NCBI GenBank assembly: GCA_007095845.1
Contig: SFBI01000067.1
Location: 1 to 64,000 of the forward strand
Direction of reading: 5' to 3'
Source: Microcystis aeruginosa Ma_MB_S_20031200_S102
GTDB lineage: Bacteria; Cyanobacteriota; Cyanobacteriia; Cyanobacteriales; Microcystaceae
DNA length: 64,000 bases
Each line of letters opens with the position of its first letter. Positions within the stretch are counted from its first letter, which is position 1. Under the pieces are notes generated by a model. The model was not told the DNA's origin and did not search any database. It saw nothing but the letters and a program-made list of their open reading frames with translations. The translations under genes and the position numbers were made by a program. Below are positions 38,839 to 45,804 of this stretch, piece by piece.

Positions 38839-39312
38839 ATGCTTGCCCATCACCGCCGTCCCGTTTCCTTCTGTCTGCTCTCGACAGATCTACCCATCCT
38901 CTCCACTTTAGACACTTCCGCTACCCTCTACCAAAAGGATCGCCACCGGTTTCATCTTCTCCTCAATCAACCACCAGTCGCTCTCTCAGAAATAGAGACA
39001 CTTCAACCCAAAAATAATCAAAATAAATTAATTTGGCTAGAAATTTCGGCCAATCGGGTAATTATGACCATGCAGGGCCAGGGAAAATTCGCCTATCGTC
39101 ATTTTTGGGAGCAAGGGGTTTTTGGTGTCAGTCGCTACTGGTTAAATGCCGAAAGTCCTCAACCGAGTTACGCTTTTCGCGTCCGCAACTATACCCGTAG
39201 TCTCCAATTAGAGGGGAATAATTTCCCCGAATATTTGCGTCTAGAGTACGAATTATGGTCAGATAACCTGATTTTAGGTCATTATGTCCTTCATTTGCAA
39301 GTACACCAATAA
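38839..39312 (+). CDS. Conserved-looking hypothetical protein, 157 residues
   Basis: The N-terminal third is poor in features. The C-terminal two thirds form a regular beta-rich domain (NKLIWLEISANRVIMTMQGQ, FRVRNYTRSLQLEGNNFPEY, LWSDNLILGHYVLHLQV). There is no signal peptide, membrane segment or catalytic motif. An upstream in-frame extension is possible. I do not recognise the family. Codon usage resembles neighbouring core genes. Confidence 0.6.
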   Translation: MLAHHRRPVSFCLLSTDLPILSTLDTSATLYQKDRHRFHLLLNQPPVALSEIETLQPKNNQNKLIWLEISANRVIMTMQGQGKFAYRHFWEQGVFGVSRYWLNAESPQPSYAFRVRNYTRSLQLEGNNFPEYLRLEYELWSDNLILGHYVLHLQVHQ

Positions 39313-39315
39313 ATA

Positions 39316-39443
39316 GGGTTGGCTGAATAGATCTAAAAACCTTGTTGGATAAAACTTTTAGGCTTTTTGTCCCTCAAAAAGTGCCAGCCACGAAAGCGAT
39401 CGGGTGGCAAAATTTAGGCACTTTTTCCCCGAAAATTAGTTAA
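39316..39443. mobile_element. Partial MITE family B copy (one end)
   Basis: Starts GGGTTGGCTGAATAGATC right after the hypothetical gene and matches the reverse complement of the right half of 25197-25402 up to about 39443. The other terminal repeat is absent, so it is a truncated relic. 39444-39699 is otherwise featureless. Confidence 0.75.
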
Positions 39444-39699
39444 TTGTGGGGTGGATTGAAGACTTCGTGCTAGACTTCCCGAAAAGTCTATTTTATTTGA
39501 GCTTGTTGTTAGGAATCCACTTAAAAGAGGTTGTTTAATCTGACTAATACGCTCTTGGGCGTGATATGGGAAAAAGTTCCAGCAATTGCGCTAAAATGGG
39601 GTAGTATGCCGAAAGTTTCCACCTGTCGTTACTCTGAAGACTGTTAGACAGAAAGTTTCTGTATAATATGTAGTTGTGTGTCTATGACGAGGTAATGCT

Positions 39700-40263
39700 A
39701 TGGCTCTTTTGGCCGAAGAAATAGTTGAAGAATGGCTGAATAGGCAGGGTTACTTCACCATACGTGGTATCCGTCTTGGCGTTAATGAAATTGATTTGGT
39801 TGCGGTGAAGTTCAGATCAGGCGAAAGTCCTGTCTGCCGTCATGTAGAGGTCCAGGCGTCGATGAGGCCAGTCAGCTACATCTCCAAGGTTCCCAAAGCT
39901 GCGCGAAAGACTGGTCGGGCTGCGAATAGCGCAGCACGTTCGCCCGAGGAGCTCGTGGAAGGTGTCGCCGAGTGGGTTGAGGGGAAATTCCACGCTACCA
40001 AAAAGCGCTCCCTTATGGAAATTCTGTGGAGCGGTGAGTGGTCCTCGGAGCTAGTCATAAATAACGTCAAATCTGAGCAGGAAGTAGAGCTAATTGCCGA
40101 GCATGGAATAATCATACACCGGCTTCCAGATATTGTTCGCGAGCTTCAAATTAACAAATTCCCCATCAAGAGTGCTGCTGGTTCGGATTTTATAGACCTG
40201 TTGCAGATGAGGGCCAACACACAACAAGACGCTCTACCGGACGCTCCTTCGTCGCGCCAGTAA
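39700..40263 (+). CDS. Nuclease-like hypothetical protein (possible PD-(D/E)xK fold)
   Basis: A 187-residue protein. The segment GVNEIDLVAVKFRSGESPVC followed by RHVEVQAS fits the D...ExQ/K core of PD-(D/E)xK endonuclease-like proteins. The preceding EEWLNRQGYFTIRGIRLG also fits the family's first helix and strand. It lies 66 bp before the EcoRI homologue in the same direction. Its GC content and codon use are higher than the surroundings, suggesting separate foreign origin. The enzymatic role is unproven. Confidence 0.5.
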   Translation: MALLAEEIVEEWLNRQGYFTIRGIRLGVNEIDLVAVKFRSGESPVCRHVEVQASMRPVSYISKVPKAARKTGRAANSAARSPEELVEGVAEWVEGKFHATKKRSLMEILWSGEWSSELVINNVKSEQEVELIAEHGIIIHRLPDIVRELQINKFPIKSAAGSDFIDLLQMRANTQQDALPDAPSSRQ

Positions 40264-40329
40264 GCTCTGCGTTATACATACATTAACCGTAGCAGAAAGC
40301 GGAAAATTTAAGTAAGGAAAAGATACATT

Positions 40330-41166
40330 ATGTCTAAAAAAAATCAATCGAAAAGATTAACGAATCAACATAAAGAGTCTAAAGGTGTAGCTGGTATATT
40401 TGGGGCTGAAGCAAAATCACACGAAAGAATAGTTGGAGAAATTTCACATCTTGTTATTGACCAACTTAAAAAGGAGTTTCCTCAATTATCTTTTCAATAC
40501 AAAACAAGTATAAAAAAAGAAGAAATAAACGAAGTATTAAAGAAGGTTGACCCAGAATTAGGGCAAACCCTTTTTGTATCAGATTCAAGTATTAGACCTG
40601 ATGGTGGAATAATAGAAGTAAAAGACGATAACGGTAATTGGAGAATCGTTTTAGTATCGGAAGCTAAACGTCAAGGAAAAGACATTGAAAATATCAAAAA
40701 CGGTAAACTGGTAGGTAAGAATAATAATCAAGACTTGATGGCTGCTGGTAATGCAATAGAAAGGTCGCATAAAAACATATCTGAAATCGCTAATTTGATG
40801 TTATCTGAATCTCATTTTCCTTATGTCTTATTTCTTGAAGGCTCAAATTTTTTAACAGAAAATATTTCAATCAAAACACCCGATGGAAGGGGTGTAACGC
40901 TGGAATATAATTCAGGAATGTTAAATAGATTAGATCGATTAACTTCTGCAAATTATGGAATGCCAATTAACACCAATTTGTGTAAGAATAAGTTTGTCAA
41001 GCATAAAGATAAAACCATAATGCTTCAAGCAACTTCTATATACACACAAGGGAATGGAGAAAAATGGGATATCAAAAAAATGTTTGATATTATGCTTGAA
41101 ATTTCTAAAACCTCTCTTCAAGTATTAGGCAGTGAAATATTTAATCAGATAACCAAAAGTAAATAA
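40330..41166 (+). CDS. ecoRIR-like: EcoRI-family type II restriction endonuclease
   Basis: A 278-residue protein strikingly like E. coli EcoRI along its whole length, from MSKKNQSKRLTNQHK and GVAGIFG to LDRLTSANYGMPINTNLC and MLQATSIYTQG. The catalytic residues sit at the same numbers as in EcoRI: D91 (SIRPDGG), E111 and K113 (VSEAKRQGKD). The GNAIERSHKNISEIAN recognition region is also kept. EcoRI cuts GAATTC, so this is probably an isoschizomer. The methylase gene follows in the same direction. Low GC and high identity to an enterobacterial enzyme indicate horizontal transfer. Confidence 0.95.
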   Translation: MSKKNQSKRLTNQHKESKGVAGIFGAEAKSHERIVGEISHLVIDQLKKEFPQLSFQYKTSIKKEEINEVLKKVDPELGQTLFVSDSSIRPDGGIIEVKDDNGNWRIVLVSEAKRQGKDIENIKNGKLVGKNNNQDLMAAGNAIERSHKNISEIANLMLSESHFPYVLFLEGSNFLTENISIKTPDGRGVTLEYNSGMLNRLDRLTSANYGMPINTNLCKNKFVKHKDKTIMLQATSIYTQGNGEKWDIKKMFDIMLEISKTSLQVLGSEIFNQITKSK

Positions 41167-41205
41167 CTAAAAACAAAATATTTATTAAATTTTAAAAGGT
41201 TGAAT

Positions 41206-42234
41206 ATGGCAAGAAATGCAACAAATAAATTATTACAAAATGCCAAAAAATTAAAAAGTGACGAGTTTTATACACAACTTTCAGATATAGAAAGTGAGTT
41301 GCAACATTATAAAAGTCATTTTGAAAATAAAGTAGTTTATTGCAATTGCGATGACCCCCGAATTAGTAACTTTTTTAAGTATTTTGCCGCAAACTTTAAA
41401 AAATTAGGTCTAAAAAAAATCATAACATCTTGTTATCGAGAACAAGTGAGAGATTTATTTAATAGAGAAGAAGATGAAAAGGGTTTTTTCTTTGAATATA
41501 CAGGTACAGAGAGAGAAAAAAATAAACCTAGTTCAACTGATATTATTTACTTTAATAGCGATGGAGATTTTCGTAGTCCTGAAAGTATTGAACTATTAAA
41601 AAAGTCCGATATTGTTGTGACTAATCCCCCATTTTCATTATTCAGAGAATATGTAGCTCAATTAGTTAAATACGATAAAAAGTTTTTGATAATTGGCAAT
41701 ATTAATGCAATAACCTATAAAGAAATTTTCAAACTAATTAAAGAAAACAAAGCCTGGTTAGGAATAAATCTTGGTAGAGGAATTTCTGGTTTCATTGTTC
41801 CCGAACAATATGAACTTTATGGAACAGAGGCTCGTATTGACAATTCTGGAAATAGGATAGTTTCTCCAAATAATTGTTTATGGTTAACCAACTTAGACAC
41901 ATCAAAGCGACACCAAGATATAGCTCTCACAAAAAGATATTTTGGCAATGAAGCTGAATATCCCAAATATGACAATTATGATGGAATTAATGTCAATAAA
42001 ACCCAAGATATTCCCTTAGACTTCAAGGGGGTTATGGGTGTACCAATAACATTTTTACATAAATTCAATCCCGACCAATTTGAAATAATTAAATTCAGGA
42101 AAGGGAATGATGATAAAGATTTATCAGTAAATGGGAAATGTCCTTATTTTAGAATACTAATCAAGAATAAACGAATACAAACAGAATATATTGATTTAAC
42201 TGACAAAGAAAAACAATGTATAACTCAGTCCTAG
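41206..42234 (+). CDS. ecoRIM-like: EcoRI-family adenine-N6 DNA methyltransferase
   Basis: The ATG at 41206 (MARNATNKLLQNAKKLKSDE) with AAAAGG upstream matches the known EcoRI methylase start. A TTG two codons earlier is less likely. The product is 342 residues. The motif IV catalytic sequence is NPPF (DIVVTNPPFSLFREY), as in M.EcoRI. Other shared stretches are VYCNCDDPRISNFFKYFAAN and VPITFLHKFNP. It methylates the inner adenine of GAATTC to protect host DNA. The C-terminus is about 16 residues longer than the enterobacterial protein. The stop codon abuts a 57-bp inverted-repeat element. Confidence 0.95.
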   Translation: MARNATNKLLQNAKKLKSDEFYTQLSDIESELQHYKSHFENKVVYCNCDDPRISNFFKYFAANFKKLGLKKIITSCYREQVRDLFNREEDEKGFFFEYTGTEREKNKPSSTDIIYFNSDGDFRSPESIELLKKSDIVVTNPPFSLFREYVAQLVKYDKKFLIIGNINAITYKEIFKLIKENKAWLGINLGRGISGFIVPEQYELYGTEARIDNSGNRIVSPNNCLWLTNLDTSKRHQDIALTKRYFGNEAEYPKYDNYDGINVNKTQDIPLDFKGVMGVPITFLHKFNPDQFEIIKFRKGNDDKDLSVNGKCPYFRILIKNKRIQTEYIDLTDKEKQCITQS

Positions 42235-42291
42235 GGTGCGTTCCCTAATGCAAGTCCTGCTGCTCCAGCGATCGATTTTGGGGAACGCACC
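42235..42291. repeat. 57-bp inverted-repeat element
   Basis: Ends GGTGCGTTCCCTAA and TTGGGGAACGCACC form near-perfect 14-bp inverted repeats. It begins at the base after the methylase stop codon. A single related end (GGTGCGTTCCTTAA) occurs near 44292. Confidence 0.75.
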
Positions 42292-42340
42292 ATGCACATT
42301 GATTGCAGCTGTGAAGTGCGATGCCGAAGAACGTAGTGTG

Positions 42341-42422
42341 ATCGCCGTTATCTTCTTGATTAAACTTTAAAACTGCCATTGCTTGGGATAGGAACGCCAA
42401 TGGCGATCGCTTTTTGGGGATG
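42341..42422 (+). repeat. ~83-bp dispersed repeat, copy 1
   Basis: Begins with ATCGCCGTTATCTTC, contains CTTGGGATAGGAACG and ends GGCGATCGCTTTTTGGGGAT. It has a 7-bp stem GCCATTG/CAATGGC. Closely related copies lie at 43043-43124 and 43519-43601, all on the + strand. Confidence 0.88.
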
Positions 42423-42525
42423 AGGAGTGCGATTGCTGATCTTGTCGTTTAGGTCGAGGTAACAAAACCCAACAAGCTTTGTTATAATATTTTTGTCATA
42501 AAGCAAGACTTATAAAAATAGATTT

Positions 42526-42774
42526 ATGCCAGAAATTACTCGATTTTATGGAATTATCATTAAAATCTTTTTTGCCGATCATCCACCTCCCCATTTTCAT
42601 GCGATTTATGAAGAATATAACGCCCTATTTAATCTGGAAACCTTAGAAATCATTGAAGGAGACTTACCTAATAGAGCCACAAAAATGGTTGTAGAATGGG
42701 CAACAATCTATCAATCAGAATTATTGAAAATGTGGAACACTCAAGAATTTAATAAATTACCACCCTTGAAATAA
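42526..42774 (+). CDS. DUF4160 protein
   Basis: An 82-residue protein with the DUF4160 core (MPEITRFYGIIIKIFFADHP, then PPHFHAIYEEYNALF). It is almost always paired with a DUF2442 gene, as here (4-bp gap). The pair is often considered a toxin-antitoxin-like module, but the biochemical role is not established to my knowledge. It lies between two copies of the dispersed repeat. Confidence 0.85.
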   Translation: MPEITRFYGIIIKIFFADHPPPHFHAIYEEYNALFNLETLEIIEGDLPNRATKMVVEWATIYQSELLKMWNTQEFNKLPPLK

Positions 42775-42778
42775 AACA

Positions 42779-43024
42779 ATGCTTTACCCCAAAATAACAT
42801 CAGCCGAAATCATTGAAAATTATACTCTATTGGTGCATTTTTCTAATCATCAAGCTAGAAAATATAACTGTGAAAATCTACTAGAAAAAACGATGTTTTC
42901 TTCCCTTAAAAACTATGCTTTCTTTAAAAACTTTCAACTTGATCCATCAGGTAGCGGAATCGTTTGGAATGATGAAGTTGATATAAGCGAGTATGAAATT
43001 TGGATCAATGGAATTGAACTATGA
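42779..43024 (+). CDS. DUF2442 protein
   Basis: An 81-residue protein with the DUF2442 pattern (YTLLVHFSNHQARKYN, FKNFQLDPSGSGIVWNDEVD, ISEYEIWING). It is the constant partner of DUF4160. The next repeat copy begins about 20 bp after the stop. Confidence 0.85.
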   Translation: MLYPKITSAEIIENYTLLVHFSNHQARKYNCENLLEKTMFSSLKNYAFFKNFQLDPSGSGIVWNDEVDISEYEIWINGIEL

Positions 43025-43042
43025 TTGCCGATCTTGCAGTGC

Positions 43043-43124
43043 GATTGCCGTTATCTTCTTGATTAAACTTTAAAATTGTCATTGCTTGGGATAGGAACGC
43101 CAAGGGCGATCGCTTTTTGGGGAT
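43043..43124 (+). repeat. ~83-bp dispersed repeat, copy 2
   Basis: Same unit as at 42341, with about six differences. It lies between the DUF2442 stop and the end of the convergent coiled-coil gene. Confidence 0.88.
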
Positions 43125-43132
43125 AAGGGTCA

Positions 43133-43420
43133 TTATTCAGTAATAGATAAATGCTTTAAAATTTTAACAATTTGTTCTTCTGTGCGAATTTGACGCTCAG
43201 ATAATACTGCTAATTGATGATAATAATCGGCCTGAACTTCGTAAAAATTGGATTGTGCCGCCGCAATTCTGCCCAAATATTGATATAGCTGGCCACGTTC
43301 TGCTCGTCGTTCTTCTCTATCTGCCGCGATCGCCTCTCGCTCAGTTGCCATTGCATCGGATAAAGCCGCAATAGATTTGGCATTAGACTCAATTAGTTGT
43401 TTCAATTGATCATCAGTCAT
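43133..43420 (-). CDS. Coiled-coil hypothetical protein, 95 residues
   Basis: A highly charged helical protein (SIAALSDAMATEREAIAADR, EERRAERGQLYQYLGRIAAA, ending SERQIRTEEQIVKILKHLSI). This type of small coiled-coil protein is common and multicopy in cyanobacteria. The function is unknown. It stands alone between two repeat copies and on the opposite strand to its neighbours. Confidence 0.7.
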   Translation of the reverse strand: MTDDQLKQLIESNAKSIAALSDAMATEREAIAADREERRAERGQLYQYLGRIAAAQSNFYEVQADYYHQLAVLSERQIRTEEQIVKILKHLSITE

Positions 43421-43518
43421 AAGAATTACAGTAAACGATTTAATGAATATTGATTATTTGTCTATTATAGCATTGAAGAAAGTTCTGCTTTCCAAGAGAG
43501 ATTTTGGGGGACAAAACG

Positions 43519-43601
43519 TGATCGCCGTCATCTTGTTGATTAAACTTTAAAACTGCCATTGCTTGGGATAGGAACGTCACTGGCGATCGCTTTTTGATGA
43601 T
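43519..43601 (+). repeat. ~83-bp dispersed repeat, copy 3
   Basis: Same unit as copies 1 and 2, ending CTGGCGATCGCTTTTTGATG. A fragment of only the last ~23 bp (GTGATCGCTTTTTGGGGATG) recurs near 44252, after the next gene pair. Confidence 0.85.
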
Positions 43602-43715
43602 AAGGAGGGGCGATCTCTGTGAGTTGGAAAGTTGTCATCGATCCCCGATCGCAGATGTCATTATTGCCCAAGCAGAGTAAAATAAAAGTCTGTATTGAAA
43701 AAGGGGAAAGTAACA

Positions 43716-43934
43716 ATGCCACCAACAATGCAATTTAGTCAAATCTTAGAAATGATTGACTATCTCTCTTTTGATGAACAAGATGACTTGATCAATATTG
43801 TTAAACATCGGCAAATCGAAAAAAGACGAGAACAAATTGCTCAAAATATTTCTCAAGCTCGACAAGACTATCAAAATGGTAATGTTTTTCGAGGAGATGT
43901 TGATTCCATTATTGTCGAACTAAACAATGATTAA
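43716..43934 (+). CDS. Antitoxin of RelE-type pair
   Basis: A 72-residue product from the ATG at 43716, with AAGGGGAAAG upstream. A TTG-initiated longer version is less likely. The sequence (FDEQDDLINIVKHRQIEKRR, then FRGDVDSIIVELNND) is typical of small cyanobacterial antitoxins with an acidic C-terminus. It overlaps the toxin gene by 8 bp. Confidence 0.75.
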   Translation: MPPTMQFSQILEMIDYLSFDEQDDLINIVKHRQIEKRREQIAQNISQARQDYQNGNVFRGDVDSIIVELNND

Positions 43935-44211
43935 CTTGGTTTTTAGCCAATCATTTAAATGCGCTTTCAAAACAAGGATTAAACGACAACCTGACTTAAA
44001 ATCAAAAATAGAAGCCAAATTGAGACTACTCGCTGACGATCCCTATAATCCAATATTACGCACCCATAAACTAAAGGAGAAATTGTCAGGTGCTTGGGCT
44101 TTTTCTGTTGAATATTATTGTCGAATCATTTTCAATTTTGAATCAAACCCTGAAACCCAAGAAGAAGAGATCAACCTAATTGATATTGGAACTCACGATG
44201 AGGTTTATTGA
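43927..44211 (+). CDS. RelE/YafQ-type mRNA interferase toxin
   Basis: A 94-residue RelE/ParE-fold protein. Features are the N-terminal LVFSQSFKCAFK helix start, KLRLLADDPYNPILRTHKLK and LSGAWAFSVEYYCRIIFNFE, followed by a terminal His/Tyr region (GTHDEVY). Members of this family cut ribosome-bound mRNA and are restrained by the co-encoded antitoxin. It appears intact. Confidence 0.85.
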   Translation: MINLVFSQSFKCAFKTRIKRQPDLKSKIEAKLRLLADDPYNPILRTHKLKEKLSGAWAFSVEYYCRIIFNFESNPETQEEEINLIDIGTHDEVY

Positions 44212-44324
44212 ATATGATTTTTTATTATGTTAGCAAGGTTTCGGAGTTGGTGATCGCTTTTTGGGGATGAGTGCGATCGCTATCGCCGTAGGGTGCGTTC
44301 CTTAAGGTCAATGCGATCGCATTG
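44212..44324. other. Intergenic with repeat fragments
   Basis: Contains the truncated fourth copy of the ~83-bp repeat (near 44252-44275), two HIP1 octamers, and one end of the GGTGCGTTCC inverted-repeat element. There is no gene. Confidence 0.6.
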
Positions 44325-44543
44325 ATGATCTTCACGCGCTTGGGATTCGGTTCACGCATGGTAGTAACTGGAGATGTCACTTAAACCGATTTACCGCAAC
44401 AACAAGAATCGGGGTTAATTGCGGCTCAAAAAATCCTAAAATCAGTAGAAGGGATCGCTTTTTGTTACCTATCGCGGGCCGATGGGGTGCGTTATCCCTT
44501 AGTACAAAAAATCCTCTCAGCCTACGAACAGCACGAAAAATAA
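44325..44543 (+). pseudogene. 3' fragment of a phoH-like gene
   Basis: One frame reads MIFTRLGFGSRMVVTGDVT, a stop, then TDLPQQQESGLIAAQKILKS, then VEGIAFCYLSRADGVRYPLV and a final stop. This matches the C-terminal ATPase part of PhoH-family proteins (TRLGFGS...VTGD.TQ.DLP, then the Arg-Ala-Asp region). The N-terminal two thirds and the Walker A motif are missing and a nonsense codon is present. It is a remnant lying 6 bp before cysK. Confidence 0.8.
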
Positions 44544-44549
44544 GAGATT

Positions 44550-45518
44550 ATGGATATTAAAAATGGTTTCGTCGACGCGGTGGGTAATACTCCCCTAATT
44601 CGTCTCAACAGTTTTAGCGAGGAAACCGGCTGCGAGATTCTCGGTAAGGCCGAATTTCTTAACCCCGGTGGTTCGGTCAAAGACCGCGCCGCTTTATATA
44701 TTATCCAAGAAGCGGAAAAAGCCGGTACTCTCCAACCCGGGGGAACCGTTGTCGAAGGAACGGCCGGCAATACTGGCATCGGTTTAGCCCATATCTGCAA
44801 TGCTAAAGGTTATAAATGCCTGATTGTCATCCCCGATACCCAATCCCAAGAGAAAATCGACTTATTAAGAACCCTTGGTGCCCAAGTGCGTACTGTTCCC
44901 GCCGTTCCCTACCGAGATGCCAATAATTACGTTAAATTATCGGGGAGATTGGCCAGGGAGATGGAAAATGCTATCTGGGCCAATCAATTCGATAATCTGG
45001 CAAATCGTCGCGCTCACTACGAAACCACCGGCCGGGAAATCTGGGAACAAACCGACGGTAAAATTGATGCTTGGGTGGCTGCCACGGGAACCGGGGGAAC
45101 CTACGCGGGGGTGGCGATGTTTTTAAAAGACCAAAATCCCCAGGTGCGTTGCGTGGTGGCGGATCCGATGGGTAGCGGTTTATATAGTTATGTGAAAACC
45201 GGGACAATTATTCTGGAAGGTAGTTCAATTACCGAAGGGATTGGGAATAGTCGTATTACGGCTAATATGGAAGATGCTCCCATAGATGATGCCATTCAAA
45301 TTGATGATCCCACTGCCATCAAAGTTGTTTATCAACTATTACAAAAAGATGGTTTATTTATGGGGGGTTCTGTGGGGATTAATGTCGGTGCGGCCGTCGC
45401 TTTAGCAAAACAAATGGGACCGGGCCACACCATTGTTACTGTTCTTTGTGATGGTGGGGCCCGTTATCAATCTCGTTTATATAATCCTCAATGGTTAGCT
45501 GAGAAAGGATTAGCTTAA
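44550..45518 (+). CDS. cysK: Cysteine synthase A (O-acetylserine sulfhydrylase)
   Basis: A 322-residue PLP enzyme of the CysK/CBS fold. The PLP lysine is K44 in NPGGSVKDRA. The substrate loop VEGTAGNTGIGLAHIC and the phosphate-binding ATGTGGTYAGVA segment are intact. It makes cysteine from O-acetylserine and sulfide. The ...VEGTAGNTG... loop (TAGNTG instead of TSGNTG) suggests a subfamily of cyanobacterial CysK-like proteins, so the exact substrate is less certain. Confidence 0.88.
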   Translation: MDIKNGFVDAVGNTPLIRLNSFSEETGCEILGKAEFLNPGGSVKDRAALYIIQEAEKAGTLQPGGTVVEGTAGNTGIGLAHICNAKGYKCLIVIPDTQSQEKIDLLRTLGAQVRTVPAVPYRDANNYVKLSGRLAREMENAIWANQFDNLANRRAHYETTGREIWEQTDGKIDAWVAATGTGGTYAGVAMFLKDQNPQVRCVVADPMGSGLYSYVKTGTIILEGSSITEGIGNSRITANMEDAPIDDAIQIDDPTAIKVVYQLLQKDGLFMGGSVGINVGAAVALAKQMGPGHTIVTVLCDGGARYQSRLYNPQWLAEKGLA

Positions 45519-45804
45519 ATTGCTGTTAGGGTTAAGTCACCTGTCAGCTAGATTAAGGCGATGAACCCAGAATTTTACAGGAAAATCAGGAATTATCGAA
45601 AAAAATAGTTAATTAGTGCATTTGTTCTCAATAAAAACCTGAAGTTTTACTTTTAACTCAAAACTCTTTAGATAGGGGTTGCTGAAAAAGTTTGTTGGTG
45701 GGGTTAGGCTTCGGCGTGAAACTTCGGCGTGAGCTTTTGTCGAACGCTCAGATAAGCAAGAGGGCTACGCCACTACTACCAAATCATTACCCAGTATCTG
45801 AGTT
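45519..45804. other. Intergenic, one MITE-B-like end
   Basis: GGGGTTGCTGAAAAAG at about 45675 resembles the left end of MITE family B, but no matching right end is seen. A short direct repeat (CTTCGGCGTGA, twice near 45710-45735) lies next to it. There is no gene. Confidence 0.5.

Noticed and set aside
38775-39017. 80-codon + strand frame
   Set aside because: Overlaps the better-supported gene at 38839-39312 in another frame and has a Pro/Ser-rich shadow composition.
42341-44275. Integron attC interpretation of the ~83-bp repeats
   Set aside because: The repeats lack the typical attC core sites and inverted arrangement that I can see, and no integrase gene is in the window. Kept only as a cassette-like pattern.
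39700-44290. Prophage origin of the restriction/toxin-antitoxin island
   Set aside because: No integrase, terminase, capsid or other phage gene is present, and no attachment repeats were found.
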